A stretch of DNA of 64,000 nucleotides, taken from JAKZVK01 sp965237575 (lineage in GTDB: Bacteria > Acidobacteriota > Terriglobia > Bryobacterales > UBA6623). Below, one piece after another: positions 25,846 through 34,927 of this stretch. The position numbers and the translations under genes are program-made. Position 1 is the stretch's first letter, and each line of letters begins with the position of its first letter. Under the pieces are notes generated by a model. The model was not told the origin of the DNA and did not search any database. It saw nothing but the letters and a program-made list of their open reading frames with translations. The stretch spans positions 1,116,001 through 1,180,000 of the forward strand of contig CBDEGI010000004.1 in NCBI GenBank assembly GCA_965237575.1. The letters run 5' to 3'.

Positions 25846-27924
25846 GTGCGGAATTCACAGAACCCGGTTTCCCCGCCCCCGTTCGGACCTTGGACGACCG
25901 CCGTCACGGCCGGTCTGGCCGCGGCTGTGTCGCTGGCGTCGTTTGACCTCATGCTCAGCGTGGTGTTCGGGCGCTTTGGGGCGCTTCGCGAGGCCGCGGG
26001 CGTGACGACGTACTTCGCCGGCTCGTTTGTTGTGGTGGCGTCGATCTACGTTCTGCTGTGGGCCGTGGTCGGCCTGCCCGCCTCCGCCCTGTCCGTCGGC
26101 CTGGCCACGACCGTTGTTTTTCCCTTGTTCCTTGGCGTGTTGAGAGCAGGGAGCCTCGACATCCAAAGACTTGCCGGTAGCCTCTATGCGATCTGCGCGG
26201 TGGTGGGCTTGAGCCTCACGCCTGGCGTGTTGGCCTATCTGCTGGCCTCGGCCCTCGACCGGGACGACGGGCGGTCGTGGCGGGTTACCCGGGTGTTCCT
26301 GGTCGCGCCGGTGATTCTGGTCGAGGCGCTCGCGATTTTCTGGCTACGGTTTGCCTGGCTGGGCGGGCCATTGTCGTCGCGATCGGTTGTTTTCTACCTG
26401 TTGGCGCTGGCGTTCGTTATGGGGACGGTTCGGCTGTTGTGGAAGCCGAGGGCCATGAGACGCGTGCCGTTGCTGCTCTCGGCGGTGGCGCTGGTTGCGT
26501 GTCTCGTGGCCGGGGTGCGGACCCTGTCCCGCGGCCCAACGTTGGAGGCCGAGGCGCCGCTGTTTTCGCAAGACCACCAAGTCAAACGAGTGCTGCTCAT
26601 CACAATCGACACGCTGAGGCACGACTCCGTGTTGGCAGGGGCACCGAGCGACGGTCCTAACATCGATGCGTTGGCTCGGCAGAGTGTCGTGTTTGAAAAC
26701 GCCTATGTGCCGTCACCGTGGACGCCTCCCTCCATCGCGTCGATCATGACGGGGCTTACCCCCTGGGCGCACACCGTCTCACGGCGGCAGACTGTTTTTC
26801 CAGCGGCAACGCCCTATCTCCCGGATCGGATGCTGGAGGCGGGCTACGCCACCGCCGCCTTCGGCGCCAACTCGTTACTGACATACCAGAACGCACTGTC
26901 ACGGAGCTTTGAGACCTATCATTTCCCGGAGCGAGGCCGGCCCACCACCCTCGGGGTGGCCGCACTTCGTGCTCTGCTCGGTCCGGTCAAGATGAGCGAT
27001 CAGCATTGGACCGAGGAGATTACGGCGCTGGCTGAGCGGTGGATCGAGTTGCATCAGGAGCAGGATTTCTTTCTGTGGCTGCACTACTTCGACCCCCATG
27101 CGCCCTATATCCCGCCGGAGGAATTCTTGTCCGACATGCCGGACCGGCCCCCGCTGCGCGCCGGGTTTGAGTTCGACCGCTCGCAGTTGCTCTCTCGGGT
27201 GGCAACGTACTCACCGCGGCAGAAGCGCTGGCTGAAGGACCTTTACCGAGGCGAGGTGCGTTATATCGACGACCGTATCGGCCGGCTGATCGGCACGCTC
27301 AAGCGTCTTGGTTTGTACGAAGAGTCGCTGATCGTAGTCACGAGCGATCATGGGGAGGAGTTTTGGGAGCACGGGGCGGTACGACACGGACACACTTTCT
27401 ACGATGAGTTGCTGAAGGTGCCGCTGCTCGTGAAGCCGCCTGGCTCGCCGACGCCCTTGGTGCGGCAGGTGCCGCAAAACGTCTCCACGGTGAGCGTGAT
27501 GCCGACGGTACTCGAGATGTGTGGCTTGACGTTCAACCCCGAGCAGTTCTCCGCGCCTTCACTCGTGCCTTGGTTCTCCCGGAAGGGCGACGGGGCTGGC
27601 GAGGCGGAAAAGGAGCAGCCCGTCTTCGCCACGCATCCAAATTACTTCGAAGACCGCGAGGTGGTCGTCGAAGGCCATTGGAAGTACATTCGTTTTGAAG
27701 AAGAAGATCGGCGCGAACTCTACGACCTGGCGGCCGACCCGGCCGAGCAAATGAACATTGCCGATCGAGAGCAGGGCCGCGTCAGTGAACTCGAAGCGGT
27801 GATCGCGCTGCACCGCGAAAAGAGCGCCGAGCTGAAGGAGCGTTACGGTATCGGCCGACCCGCGAGCGCCGAAGAGCGGGAGCGGATTCGCGAACAGCTC
27901 AAGTCGCTGGGCTACATCCAATGA
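25846..27924 (+). CDS. Membrane sulfatase-fold hydrolase/transferase 1 (Thr nucleophile position)
   Basis: This protein has 692 residues from GTG 25846 (AAGG upstream; length matches the paralogue); an in-frame ATG at 25774 would add 24 residues. About seven hydrophobic segments fill the first 240 residues. The catalytic domain has LLITIDTLRHD (metal Asp255), SPWTPPSIASIMTG with Thr293 where sulfatases have the Cys/Ser that matures to formylglycine, and VVTSDHGEEFWEHG (Asp501/His502). Thr here is the pattern of phosphotransferases and phosphohydrolases of the alkaline phosphatase superfamily (for example LtaS-like). The C-terminus is helical and ends REQLKSLGYIQ. The gene is followed ten bases later by its paralogue. 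Confidence 0.82.
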   Translation: MRNSQNPVSPPPFGPWTTAVTAGLAAAVSLASFDLMLSVVFGRFGALREAAGVTTYFAGSFVVVASIYVLLWAVVGLPASALSVGLATTVVFPLFLGVLRAGSLDIQRLAGSLYAICAVVGLSLTPGVLAYLLASALDRDDGRSWRVTRVFLVAPVILVEALAIFWLRFAWLGGPLSSRSVVFYLLALAFVMGTVRLLWKPRAMRRVPLLLSAVALVACLVAGVRTLSRGPTLEAEAPLFSQDHQVKRVLLITIDTLRHDSVLAGAPSDGPNIDALARQSVVFENAYVPSPWTPPSIASIMTGLTPWAHTVSRRQTVFPAATPYLPDRMLEAGYATAAFGANSLLTYQNALSRSFETYHFPERGRPTTLGVAALRALLGPVKMSDQHWTEEITALAERWIELHQEQDFFLWLHYFDPHAPYIPPEEFLSDMPDRPPLRAGFEFDRSQLLSRVATYSPRQKRWLKDLYRGEVRYIDDRIGRLIGTLKRLGLYEESLIVVTSDHGEEFWEHGAVRHGHTFYDELLKVPLLVKPPGSPTPLVRQVPQNVSTVSVMPTVLEMCGLTFNPEQFSAPSLVPWFSRKGDGAGEAEKEQPVFATHPNYFEDREVVVEGHWKYIRFEEEDRRELYDLAADPAEQMNIADREQGRVSELEAVIALHREKSAELKERYGIGRPASAEERERIREQLKSLGYIQ

Positions 27925-27934
27925 TGGAGAGGGA

Positions 27935-30040
27935 ATGACGGATTCGACACGCGGGAGTGCCGCGGAAAACGGCGGGTGGGCCGCGCGCATACCTGCACCA
28001 GTGGCCGTCGGCTTGATTGCCGGCCTGACTCTGGGCGCCTTCGATGTCGCTGTGGTGCTTCTCGGCGAACGCTCGACGTCCATTGCTCCACTGCCGGCCC
28101 TGTTGTTCCACACGGCCGGGTCGATGGTGGTGGCGTGGGCGATCTACGCGGTGCTGTGGATTCTGATCGGGCTGCCGTTGAAGTTGGTTGGCAAGCTGCC
28201 GGCGGCGACGGTGTCGGTTGTGTTGGTGGCGGGATTGGCGCCGCTGTTGGTGATCCGGGGGGCGTTCGCGCCTGTTGCTTCCCTGGCGGCGATGTTCAAT
28301 CCGTACCGCGTCGTGATGTTGCTCGGTTTCAGCGCCGCGGTCGGATGGTCCGCGCTCTACGCCGCGAAGGCGATCGCCACGCAGGAGGAGATCCGGCGGC
28401 GGTTCGTGACGGCGGCGTGGGTCCTGCCGGTTCTGGCGATGCAGGTCCTTGTTCTCGTCTGGCTTCGCATCTTTCAACTGCGCCCGGGTCTCGGCTGGAA
28501 ACCGATCGCTCTCTATCTAGGTTGTCTGGCCCTGATGATCGCGACGGTCGCGGCGACGCGGAGCGCCCGCTTCCGGCGTCTAGCGCCCCTGGCGCCGGTG
28601 ACGATTATCTCGGTGCTGCTGTCGGTCTTGGGAGTGTATCCGCTCACGCTCGAGCCGGCGATCGAGACGCACGCCGCGCCCTTTTCTCAGGAGCATTCGG
28701 TCAAACGCGTGATCCTGATCACGATCGACACGCTGCGGTGGGACGCGTTGACGATCTACAACCCGGCGAGCCAACTCACTCCCAACCTGGCCGCGCTGGC
28801 CCAGGACAGTGTCGTCTTCGATCGCGCCTTCGCCCCCTCACCCTGGACCCTGCCCTCGATGGCGTCGATCATGAGCGGGCTTTCGACCTTGGTGCACGGC
28901 GTCTCGAAAGAGAACCCTGGATTCCCCCACGGGGCCCCTCTGCTTGGTGATCTTCTCGGTGACGCCGGTTACGTCACCGGGGCGCTCGGCGGCAATACGT
29001 TGTTGCAGCGGCAACGAGCCTTGGCTCGCGGCTTTCAGGCGTTTCACTTCCCTCGCGGGGCGCCCGCGGAAACGCTGGCCAAAGCCGGGTTGATGGCGGT
29101 CGTGGGGCGCGCGACGCTGTCGGGCCAACAGATGACGGAATGGATCACCAGATTTGCCGAAGATTGGACTCGTGCGAACCGGGACAACGATTTTCTGCTG
29201 TGGGTTCACTACCTCGATCCCCACTCGCCGTATCTGCCGCCCGAGGAGTTCATTCCCAACCGCGAGCTGGCGCCCGGGCTCGACATGGGATACCGCTGGA
29301 ATTTTCGCGCGGTGCGTAACGGCGACGTGCGGATGTCGCTCAAGCGGCAGGCCTGGGTGCAGGAACTCTACCGCGCCGAGGTCCGCTACGTCGATGACCG
29401 GATCGGACGCTACCTGGGCACGCTCAAGGAGTTAGGGCTCTATGACGATTCGCTGATCATCGTGACCAACGACCACGGAGAGGAGTTTTGGGACCACGGC
29501 AGCGTCGACCACGGCCATACGCTCTACAACGAGATGATCCAGGCTCCGCTGATCATCAAGCTGCCCTCGTCGACGCCGCCACCGGCGCGCCGGCAGGTGG
29601 ACAACTATGTGTCCACCGTGAGCTTGCTGCCGACGATCCTCGAGTTGTGCGGTATCGGCTACAAGCCGGAGGATTTCTCAGCGCGGTCGCTGACGCCGCT
29701 GTGGGCCGGGGAGGCGGAGGTGACCGAAGACCGGCCGCTGTTTGTCTCCAAGCTCGTCTACTACCAGGAACAGGAAGCGGTGCTACACGGAGGCTGGAAG
29801 TACATTCAGGTGCTGGGCCGCGACGAGGAGCAGCTCTACGATATGAACGCCGATCCCGGCGAAACGATGAACGTCGCGGTGTCAGAGGTCGCCCGCAAGG
29901 CCGAGCTGCTAGCTCTGCTGGAGGAACACCGCACCGCGAGCCGCGCACTGGCCGAGAGACATGGCCTGCGGTCGCCGGACACGGCCGCCCAGCAGGACAG
30001 GGTGCGCGAGCAGTTGCGGTCGCTGGGGTACATCCAGTAG
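27935..30040 (+). CDS. Membrane sulfatase-fold hydrolase/transferase 2 (tandem paralogue)
   Basis: This 701-residue protein has a GGAGAGGG site before the ATG. Like its neighbour it has an N-terminal membrane domain of about seven segments, then LITIDTLRWD (Asp265), SPWTLPSMASIMSG with Thr305 in the nucleophile position, HYLDPHSPYLPPEEF, IIVTNDHGEEFWDHG (Asp513/His514) and VDHGHTLYNE. It ends REQLRSLGYIQ, the same tail as the first copy. Clear similarity along the full length shows a tandem duplication that has diverged. A role in adding or removing phospho-groups or sulfate on envelope polymers is inferred from the family only. Confidence 0.83.
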   Translation: MTDSTRGSAAENGGWAARIPAPVAVGLIAGLTLGAFDVAVVLLGERSTSIAPLPALLFHTAGSMVVAWAIYAVLWILIGLPLKLVGKLPAATVSVVLVAGLAPLLVIRGAFAPVASLAAMFNPYRVVMLLGFSAAVGWSALYAAKAIATQEEIRRRFVTAAWVLPVLAMQVLVLVWLRIFQLRPGLGWKPIALYLGCLALMIATVAATRSARFRRLAPLAPVTIISVLLSVLGVYPLTLEPAIETHAAPFSQEHSVKRVILITIDTLRWDALTIYNPASQLTPNLAALAQDSVVFDRAFAPSPWTLPSMASIMSGLSTLVHGVSKENPGFPHGAPLLGDLLGDAGYVTGALGGNTLLQRQRALARGFQAFHFPRGAPAETLAKAGLMAVVGRATLSGQQMTEWITRFAEDWTRANRDNDFLLWVHYLDPHSPYLPPEEFIPNRELAPGLDMGYRWNFRAVRNGDVRMSLKRQAWVQELYRAEVRYVDDRIGRYLGTLKELGLYDDSLIIVTNDHGEEFWDHGSVDHGHTLYNEMIQAPLIIKLPSSTPPPARRQVDNYVSTVSLLPTILELCGIGYKPEDFSARSLTPLWAGEAEVTEDRPLFVSKLVYYQEQEAVLHGGWKYIQVLGRDEEQLYDMNADPGETMNVAVSEVARKAELLALLEEHRTASRALAERHGLRSPDTAAQQDRVREQLRSLGYIQ

Positions 30041-30228
30041 GCGCTACGAATGCCCGAGACACCTGGTCGTAGACTCAGCCAGGGCGACGCCCAAACGCCC
30101 GCGTTCGGATCGCTCGCGGCCCGAGACGGCGCTGAGCATGCGAGAATCCGCCGGAGTGCTCTTGATGGAGGCGCAGGCGACTCCAGATCTCCTGTACTCT
30201 AGGTCGCAGCCCAGCCGGGAGTAAATCC

Positions 30229-31089
30229 TTGACTCGTGAGGAATCCAAAATAGCCGACGTAGTGTACGCGACGAACGAGAAACACTACGAAGCGAAGTAC
30301 TCCACGTTGGATCCCTCGGGGCTGATCGAGCGGGCAAGGGATCTGACTTTTTTTCACGAAGCGATCCGCACCCACACTTCGTGGTTCTCCCTCTACCTCG
30401 ACGGCTTTCAGAAGCGACTCGCGACCAAAACCGTACTCGAGCTGGGTGCCGGCGATGGGCTCAATGCCTTGCTGATGGCGCGGCTTGGTGCAAAGGTGAT
30501 CGCCGTCGAGATATCGCGGTCGGCCGTCGATAAGTTTTCTCGCGCCGCCGACGATCTCAGCCTGGATGTGACTGGGCTGTGCGGTGATTTCCTGGAGATG
30601 GATCTACCCACCGTGGACTACGTAATCGGCAAATCGTTCTTGCACCACTTGACACACGAGACGGAAGACCAAGTTCTTGGGAAGGCCGGCGCCTTGCTCG
30701 ATCCATCCGGGCAGGCACGATTCTTCGAGCCCGCCGTGAACTCTCGAATGCTGGACACACTGCGATGGTTGGTGCCGGTGGAAGACAGGCCCTCCAGTCT
30801 GAACAGGGTCAAGTTTGCCGAATGGAAACGAAAGGACCCACATCCGGACCGTGACAATAGCAGTTCACATTACGCGGAAGCGGCAGCAAAACATTTCAAG
30901 AAAGTGCGCATTGTGCCGGTGGGTGGCATCGAACGATTCCGGAGGTTGACTGGCCGCCCTCGCTGGAGCCAAGCGTTCGGGCGCTGGGCGCTGACGTTCG
31001 AACGGCGTTTCGTACCCGAGGGGATACACCGCCCCCTCGCGCGTTGCCAGTTGATTGTGATGTCCTCGCCACTACACAAGGGTGGGTGA
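30229..31089 (+). CDS. Class I SAM-dependent methyltransferase
   Basis: This 286-residue protein starts at TTG with GGGAG seven bases upstream. Motif I is VLELGAGDGLNALLMARLGA (about 69-88), motif II is KVIAVEISRSAVD, and the acidic loop and GDFLEMDLPTVDYVIGKSFL follow. The C-terminal part (RWALTFERRFVPEGIHRPL) may lie against the membrane. It follows the two sulfatase-fold genes after about 190 bases, so it may act on the same product, although there is no direct sign of this. The substrate is unknown. Confidence 0.8.
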   Translation: MTREESKIADVVYATNEKHYEAKYSTLDPSGLIERARDLTFFHEAIRTHTSWFSLYLDGFQKRLATKTVLELGAGDGLNALLMARLGAKVIAVEISRSAVDKFSRAADDLSLDVTGLCGDFLEMDLPTVDYVIGKSFLHHLTHETEDQVLGKAGALLDPSGQARFFEPAVNSRMLDTLRWLVPVEDRPSSLNRVKFAEWKRKDPHPDRDNSSSHYAEAAAKHFKKVRIVPVGGIERFRRLTGRPRWSQAFGRWALTFERRFVPEGIHRPLARCQLIVMSSPLHKGG

Positions 31090-31157
31090 AGCCCGCCTCG
31101 TGGCCGCGCGCATTGCTGGACGGCACACCAGACGGACCTTCTCCGGCAAGAAAGTCG

Positions 31158-31215
31158 TTGACAGGGCGGCCCGTATATGCTACGGTTTGTAACGTTATGG
31201 ATTGTAACGCTTGGA
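31158..31215 (+). promoter_or_regulatory. Predicted promoter and operator of the BlaI/M56 pair
   Basis: A consensus -35 TTGACA lies at 31158-31163, and 17 bases later TACGGT may serve as -10. The directly repeated octamer TTGTAACG follows, at about 31187 and again 15 bases on, overlapping the ATG at 31197. The start of transcription would fall within a few bases of the ATG, so the mRNA could be leaderless. BlaI-type repressors usually control their own promoter, so the repeat is the likely operator. Confidence 0.5.
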
Positions 31216-31595
31216 ACGACCTCAGCGGGCTCGAAGAACTTGTGATGAGCTTCGTGTGGTCCAACGGCTCGGCCACCGCGGAAGATGTTCGGACCTCCCT
31301 GGCCGCCCGTCACCCCATGAAAGACTCCACTGTGCGGACGATCCTTCGACGCCTGGAGGCCAAAGGGTACTTGACGCATGCCGTGGAGGGCCGCACCTAC
31401 CGTTATCGTCCCCGCGATCCCGGCGAAAGCGTGGCGGCTCTAGCCGTCAGCAGGATCGTCGACCGATTCTGCAACGGCTCGCTGGAGCAGCTTCTCATCG
31501 GGATGGTCGACAACGACGTCGTCGACGGCAAGGAACTCGAACGGTTGGCCAAACGAATCGCGGCGTCCCGTAGGACGAAGAGGAGGAAGTCATGA
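31197..31595 (+). CDS. BlaI/MecI/CopY family transcriptional repressor
   Basis: This 132-residue protein has the BlaI winged helix: LEELVMSFVWSNGSATAEDV, then STVRTILRRLEAKGYLTHAV and the wing EGRTYRYRPRDP. The C-terminal half is a dimerisation region (FCNGSLEQLLIGMVDNDVVD) ending in a basic tail. It overlaps the M56 gene by an ATGA, the standard two-gene arrangement in which the membrane protease leads to cleavage of the repressor. The signal is unknown, as no penicillin-binding domain is present in the partner. Confidence 0.92.
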   Translation: MDCNAWNDLSGLEELVMSFVWSNGSATAEDVRTSLAARHPMKDSTVRTILRRLEAKGYLTHAVEGRTYRYRPRDPGESVAALAVSRIVDRFCNGSLEQLLIGMVDNDVVDGKELERLAKRIAASRRTKRRKS

Positions 31596-33238
31596 TGGAC
31601 CTAACGGCGCTCGAGTTCGGAAGAGCCGTGTTTGACCTGCTTTTTATGTCTTCGGTTAGGGCGGTCGCGCTCATCTTGCCTGTGCTGTTGACTTTGGCTC
31701 TGATTCGTCCGCGTCGGCCGGCACTTGAACACGGGGTCTGGACGGCCGTGCTGTCTGGGATGCTCCTGTTGCCGGTGCTGGGCTTGTTGAGCCTGTCGCC
31801 GGAACTCTCGCCAAGCGTGTTGGTCGAAACGGCGATGCCCGTCCTGACGATCCCGGCATGGTCGAGCGCGGAAGTTGCGGCCTTGGCGGCCGACGACGGT
31901 TCTTCGGTCGACTGGCGGGGCTTGACAGGTTTGCTGTCGATCTTGGTGACAGCGTTGCTGCTGTTGCAGTCCACGGTCCTACGACGTCGGATCCTTCGGT
32001 TGATTGCCCGGGCGGACGCCATTACCGAACCAGCCGCCCAGCAGTTGCTACATAGTCTGCTCGGTGAAACCAAACTCAGCCACCCACCTACACTCGTCTC
32101 CAGCCCGGAGGTCGGGACACCCGTTGTATTCGGATGCTTCCGGCCCACCATCATCTTGCCGGCGACATGGCTGCAATGGAGTAGAGCAAAACTGCGCGCT
32201 GTGCTGTTGCACGAGCTCTCGCACATCGCTCGCCGGGACGGATGGGTCATGGTGACAGCCTCGTTGAACACCGCCCTGTTTTGGTTTCATCCAGGGGCCC
32301 GCTGGCTGCGCAACCGGTTGAGAGCGCTGGCGGAGATGGCCTGTGACGATCACGCGATCATGGTCGCGCGAGACCCCGAAAGCTATGCCGAGACGCTGCT
32401 CGAGATCGCCAAGTGCTGCCGGGACAAAGGGGCGCTTCCGGCGACGACACCCGCGATGGCGCACACTCCTCGCGTGACCCGACGAATCGAACGAATCCTG
32501 CGAACCCCTGGGTTTCATTCCGGGATGCTGCTTCGAACCGTGCGCCGGCGGTTGGCCCTTGCTGTCTTGAGCGCGACGATTCTGCTCTCGCTGGTTTCGG
32601 TAACCCTCGGTCAATCTGATGGGGTCACTCTCACCGGCTCCGTGCAAGACGCTAGTGGAGCACGCATCGCGGAGGCCACCGTCCTCATCGTTGACTCCGT
32701 CCGGAACACAACCGAAGCGACCACCACAGGCGCGGACGGGTCCTACCGTCTCGATGGTCTTGCACCGTCGGCGACCTATGAAATCGAGGTGTCGGCCAGG
32801 GGTTTTGCGACCCACAGTCAAACAGTGGACCTTACCGCTGACAAACGCTTTGACGTCACCCTGGAGGTAGGTCGCATCCAAGAAGCGGTCGTCGTCTCGG
32901 GCAAGAGGCCACCCGCTGGTCCCTCCCAAGCCAAAGGCCCGAGAAAGCGGATTCGGGTCGGAGGAAACGTCCAAAAGGCAAAACTCGTTAAGCATGTATC
33001 ACCTATCTACGCTGTGGATGTTCAGCAGGAAGGTGTAGAAGGTACCGTGCTCCTGGAGGCCGTCATCAGTAAGGAGGGCGAGCCGATCGGTCTGAAGCCC
33101 ATCAACACGGTTGTCGACCGGCGCCTGGTGACCGCAGCGATAGAATCCGTGAGCCAGTGGCGTTACCAACCCATGCTCTTGAACGGCCAACCGATCGAAG
33201 TCGTGACGACGATCAGCGTCGCTTTCCAGCTGCCCTGA
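31592..33238 (+). CDS. BlaR1-type M56 membrane metallopeptidase with carboxypeptidase-regulatory-like and TonB C-terminal domains
   Basis: This is a 548-residue protein. The N-terminal 300 residues have membrane segments and the M56 zinc motif HELSHIARRDG (His207, Glu208, His211) with LAEMACDDHAI after it. A further membrane segment near 320 is followed by a carboxypeptidase-regulatory-like fold (TLTGSVQDASGARIAEATVL), a basic linker, and a TonB-type C-terminal domain: YAVDVQQEGVEGTVLLEAVI and WRYQPMLLNGQPIEV. The last domain replaces the penicillin sensor of classical BlaR1. It is co-translated with the BlaI-type repressor. What ligand or envelope change it senses is open. Confidence 0.88.
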   Translation: MMDLTALEFGRAVFDLLFMSSVRAVALILPVLLTLALIRPRRPALEHGVWTAVLSGMLLLPVLGLLSLSPELSPSVLVETAMPVLTIPAWSSAEVAALAADDGSSVDWRGLTGLLSILVTALLLLQSTVLRRRILRLIARADAITEPAAQQLLHSLLGETKLSHPPTLVSSPEVGTPVVFGCFRPTIILPATWLQWSRAKLRAVLLHELSHIARRDGWVMVTASLNTALFWFHPGARWLRNRLRALAEMACDDHAIMVARDPESYAETLLEIAKCCRDKGALPATTPAMAHTPRVTRRIERILRTPGFHSGMLLRTVRRRLALAVLSATILLSLVSVTLGQSDGVTLTGSVQDASGARIAEATVLIVDSVRNTTEATTTGADGSYRLDGLAPSATYEIEVSARGFATHSQTVDLTADKRFDVTLEVGRIQEAVVVSGKRPPAGPSQAKGPRKRIRVGGNVQKAKLVKHVSPIYAVDVQQEGVEGTVLLEAVISKEGEPIGLKPINTVVDRRLVTAAIESVSQWRYQPMLLNGQPIEVVTTISVAFQLP

Positions 33239-33306
33239 ACGAGAATCGCTGGGAATTCAGAAGCCGGGTCCTGGACAGCCGGCTGCCACCGACCGCCCCC
33301 TGACCA

Positions 33307-34338
33307 TTACCTGCCGCCCTCTTGGATGGCTTTGATCATGTCGTCGCGCTTGCGCTCGGCCGCGTAGTCCACCGCGGACCTGCCCTCGTTGTCCTTCGCC
33401 TCTATTTCGGGCTCGGCCGCGAGTAGCGCTCGTACGTTGTCGAGTCTTCCGGCCTCCGCCGCGAGCATCAGCGGCGTCTTACCCTCCGAGTCCGCCGCGT
33501 CGACATCGGCGCTCCATTCAAGCAGGACTGCAATCATCGATGTCCCGGGACTGGCGGCGGCGAGCATGAGCGGAGTGCGTCCCTCGTTGTCACTGTGATC
33601 GACGTCCGCTCCGTACGACATCAGAAGGCGAGCCACTTCTCCCCGGCCGTTCAGTGTGGCGGCAAAGAGCGGGGTCCGGCCGTCCTTGTCGGTCGCGTTC
33701 GCATCGGCGCCCGCGCCCAACAGCAGCCGAACGCTCTCGACCCTGCCCATGATCGCGGCTCCCATCGCTGGCGTCCGGCCCTGGGGGTCAGCCTGATTCG
33801 GATCCGCTCCCCACTTGAGCAATAGGGCAAGCATCTCCACCTGCCCCCCAGCAGCCGCGACCCCCAGAATCATCGCTCGATGCTTCGGACCGTCCAGCGT
33901 GGCGGACTGCATGTCGGGATCGGCTCCCTTGGAAAGCAGGACTCTGGCCAAATCGATATGCCCGGAGAGCACGGCCGAGGCAAGCGCGCCGTCCAGTAAG
34001 CGGGAGTCCGCGCCTTCCGTGAGCAGCTCGACGGTGTCGATGAAGCCCTTCTTAGCGGCCGCTACGATCGCGCGCTGCATCGTCTTGAAGTTGCGCTTGA
34101 CTACCGGGCTGGCAAGGAAGGCACGAACGGTCTCCGTGTGACCGTTCTCGGCCGCGGCCTCGAGCGCCGGCGTCACGCTGTTGGCCTTGCTGAGCTCGTT
34201 GGCGTGGGCGGCGAGGAGGTCCTTAACTGCTGGGGTGTCACCGCTCTTGGCCGCCTTCAGGAGGTCGGCGTTTATCTCAGCAGCCAGAGTGACCGGAACG
34301 ATCGCTGCCAGTGCCAGGCGAGCCAATACGGAGATCAT
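33307..34338 (-). CDS. Exported ankyrin-repeat protein
   Basis: This 343-residue protein has a signal peptide (MISVLARLALAAIVPVTLAA) and about eight to nine ankyrin repeats. They are recognisable from NGHTETVRAFL, GHIDLARVLLSKGADPDMQS, GRVESVRLLLGAGADANATD, GRGEVARLLMSYGADVDHSD and EGKTPLMLAAEAGRLDNVRA. The repeats after residue 100 are closest to consensus. The protein probably binds another protein in the periplasm. It is convergent with the M56 gene. No partner can be named from the surroundings. Confidence 0.9.
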   Translation of the reverse strand: MISVLARLALAAIVPVTLAAEINADLLKAAKSGDTPAVKDLLAAHANELSKANSVTPALEAAAENGHTETVRAFLASPVVKRNFKTMQRAIVAAAKKGFIDTVELLTEGADSRLLDGALASAVLSGHIDLARVLLSKGADPDMQSATLDGPKHRAMILGVAAAGGQVEMLALLLKWGADPNQADPQGRTPAMGAAIMGRVESVRLLLGAGADANATDKDGRTPLFAATLNGRGEVARLLMSYGADVDHSDNEGRTPLMLAAASPGTSMIAVLLEWSADVDAADSEGKTPLMLAAEAGRLDNVRALLAAEPEIEAKDNEGRSAVDYAAERKRDDMIKAIQEGGR

Positions 34339-34412
34339 GGGACCTCGGTGGTAAGTATACTTCAGTCCCCGTTCGGTCTTAGCGACTGCTCTACTCGACT
34401 TGTTTCGTACGG

Positions 34413-34868
34413 TTACGAGGATGCCGAAGGGCTAGTGCCGGCAGACTCCAGCACTCGCTTGAGCGCAACGATTTGGCCGGAGTCAGAACGCTTCATCAGG
34501 TGCCGGATGAGCGGGCCGATGAGCCGCCAGCCTAGCCCTCGCATCTCGCAGCCCGCTTGCAACGTGACGCGTGTGCCGCCTGCTTCGGGCTCGCATGTGT
34601 ACTCGTAGGTTGCCGTGACCCCGCCTTGCTGTGAGAGCAGCACCAGCCGCCGCGTCGGCGACCAGACCGCGACGGTCGATTCCCGGTCTGCCCCTCGGGC
34701 GCGGAAATGGACAGCGGCGCCCTCGGCGACCGATTGCGGGTCGGGTCCGCGCATCTCGTCAATCCCGTTCATCCACAGGGGTGCTTGTTTCCAGTCCGTG
34801 AGGACGGCCCAGACTTCCTCCACCGGGCGGGGAATGTGCTCGCTTGATCGGAATCCGTTGTCCATCAT
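34413..34868 (-). CDS. SRPBCC family protein
   Basis: This 151-residue protein starts at one of two adjacent ATG codons (34868 or 34865) behind GAGGAGG. It opens MMDNGFRSSEHIPRPVEEVW and goes on AVLTDWKQAPLWMNGIDEMR, the usual start of a polyketide-cyclase/START-like helix-grip fold, with strands such as GGTRVTLQAGCEMRGLGWRL near the end. These proteins bind hydrophobic ligands; the ligand is unknown. The frame is open further upstream, but that part has no matching features. Confidence 0.85.
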   Translation of the reverse strand: MMDNGFRSSEHIPRPVEEVWAVLTDWKQAPLWMNGIDEMRGPDPQSVAEGAAVHFRARGADRESTVAVWSPTRRLVLLSQQGGVTATYEYTCEPEAGGTRVTLQAGCEMRGLGWRLIGPLIRHLMKRSDSGQIVALKRVLESAGTSPSASS

Positions 34869-34927
34869 CGCCCTCCTCTTGTTACGTCCTTGGTTCGTCG
34901 TGCGCGGCCGTTTGGTTCCGGGCAACC

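Noticed and set aside
23691..25952. A 753-codon minus-strand open frame across the DinB and rhamnonate-dehydratase-like genes
   Set aside because: Only the last 158 codons (DinB) have family features; the rest is the antisense of a well-supported enzyme gene.
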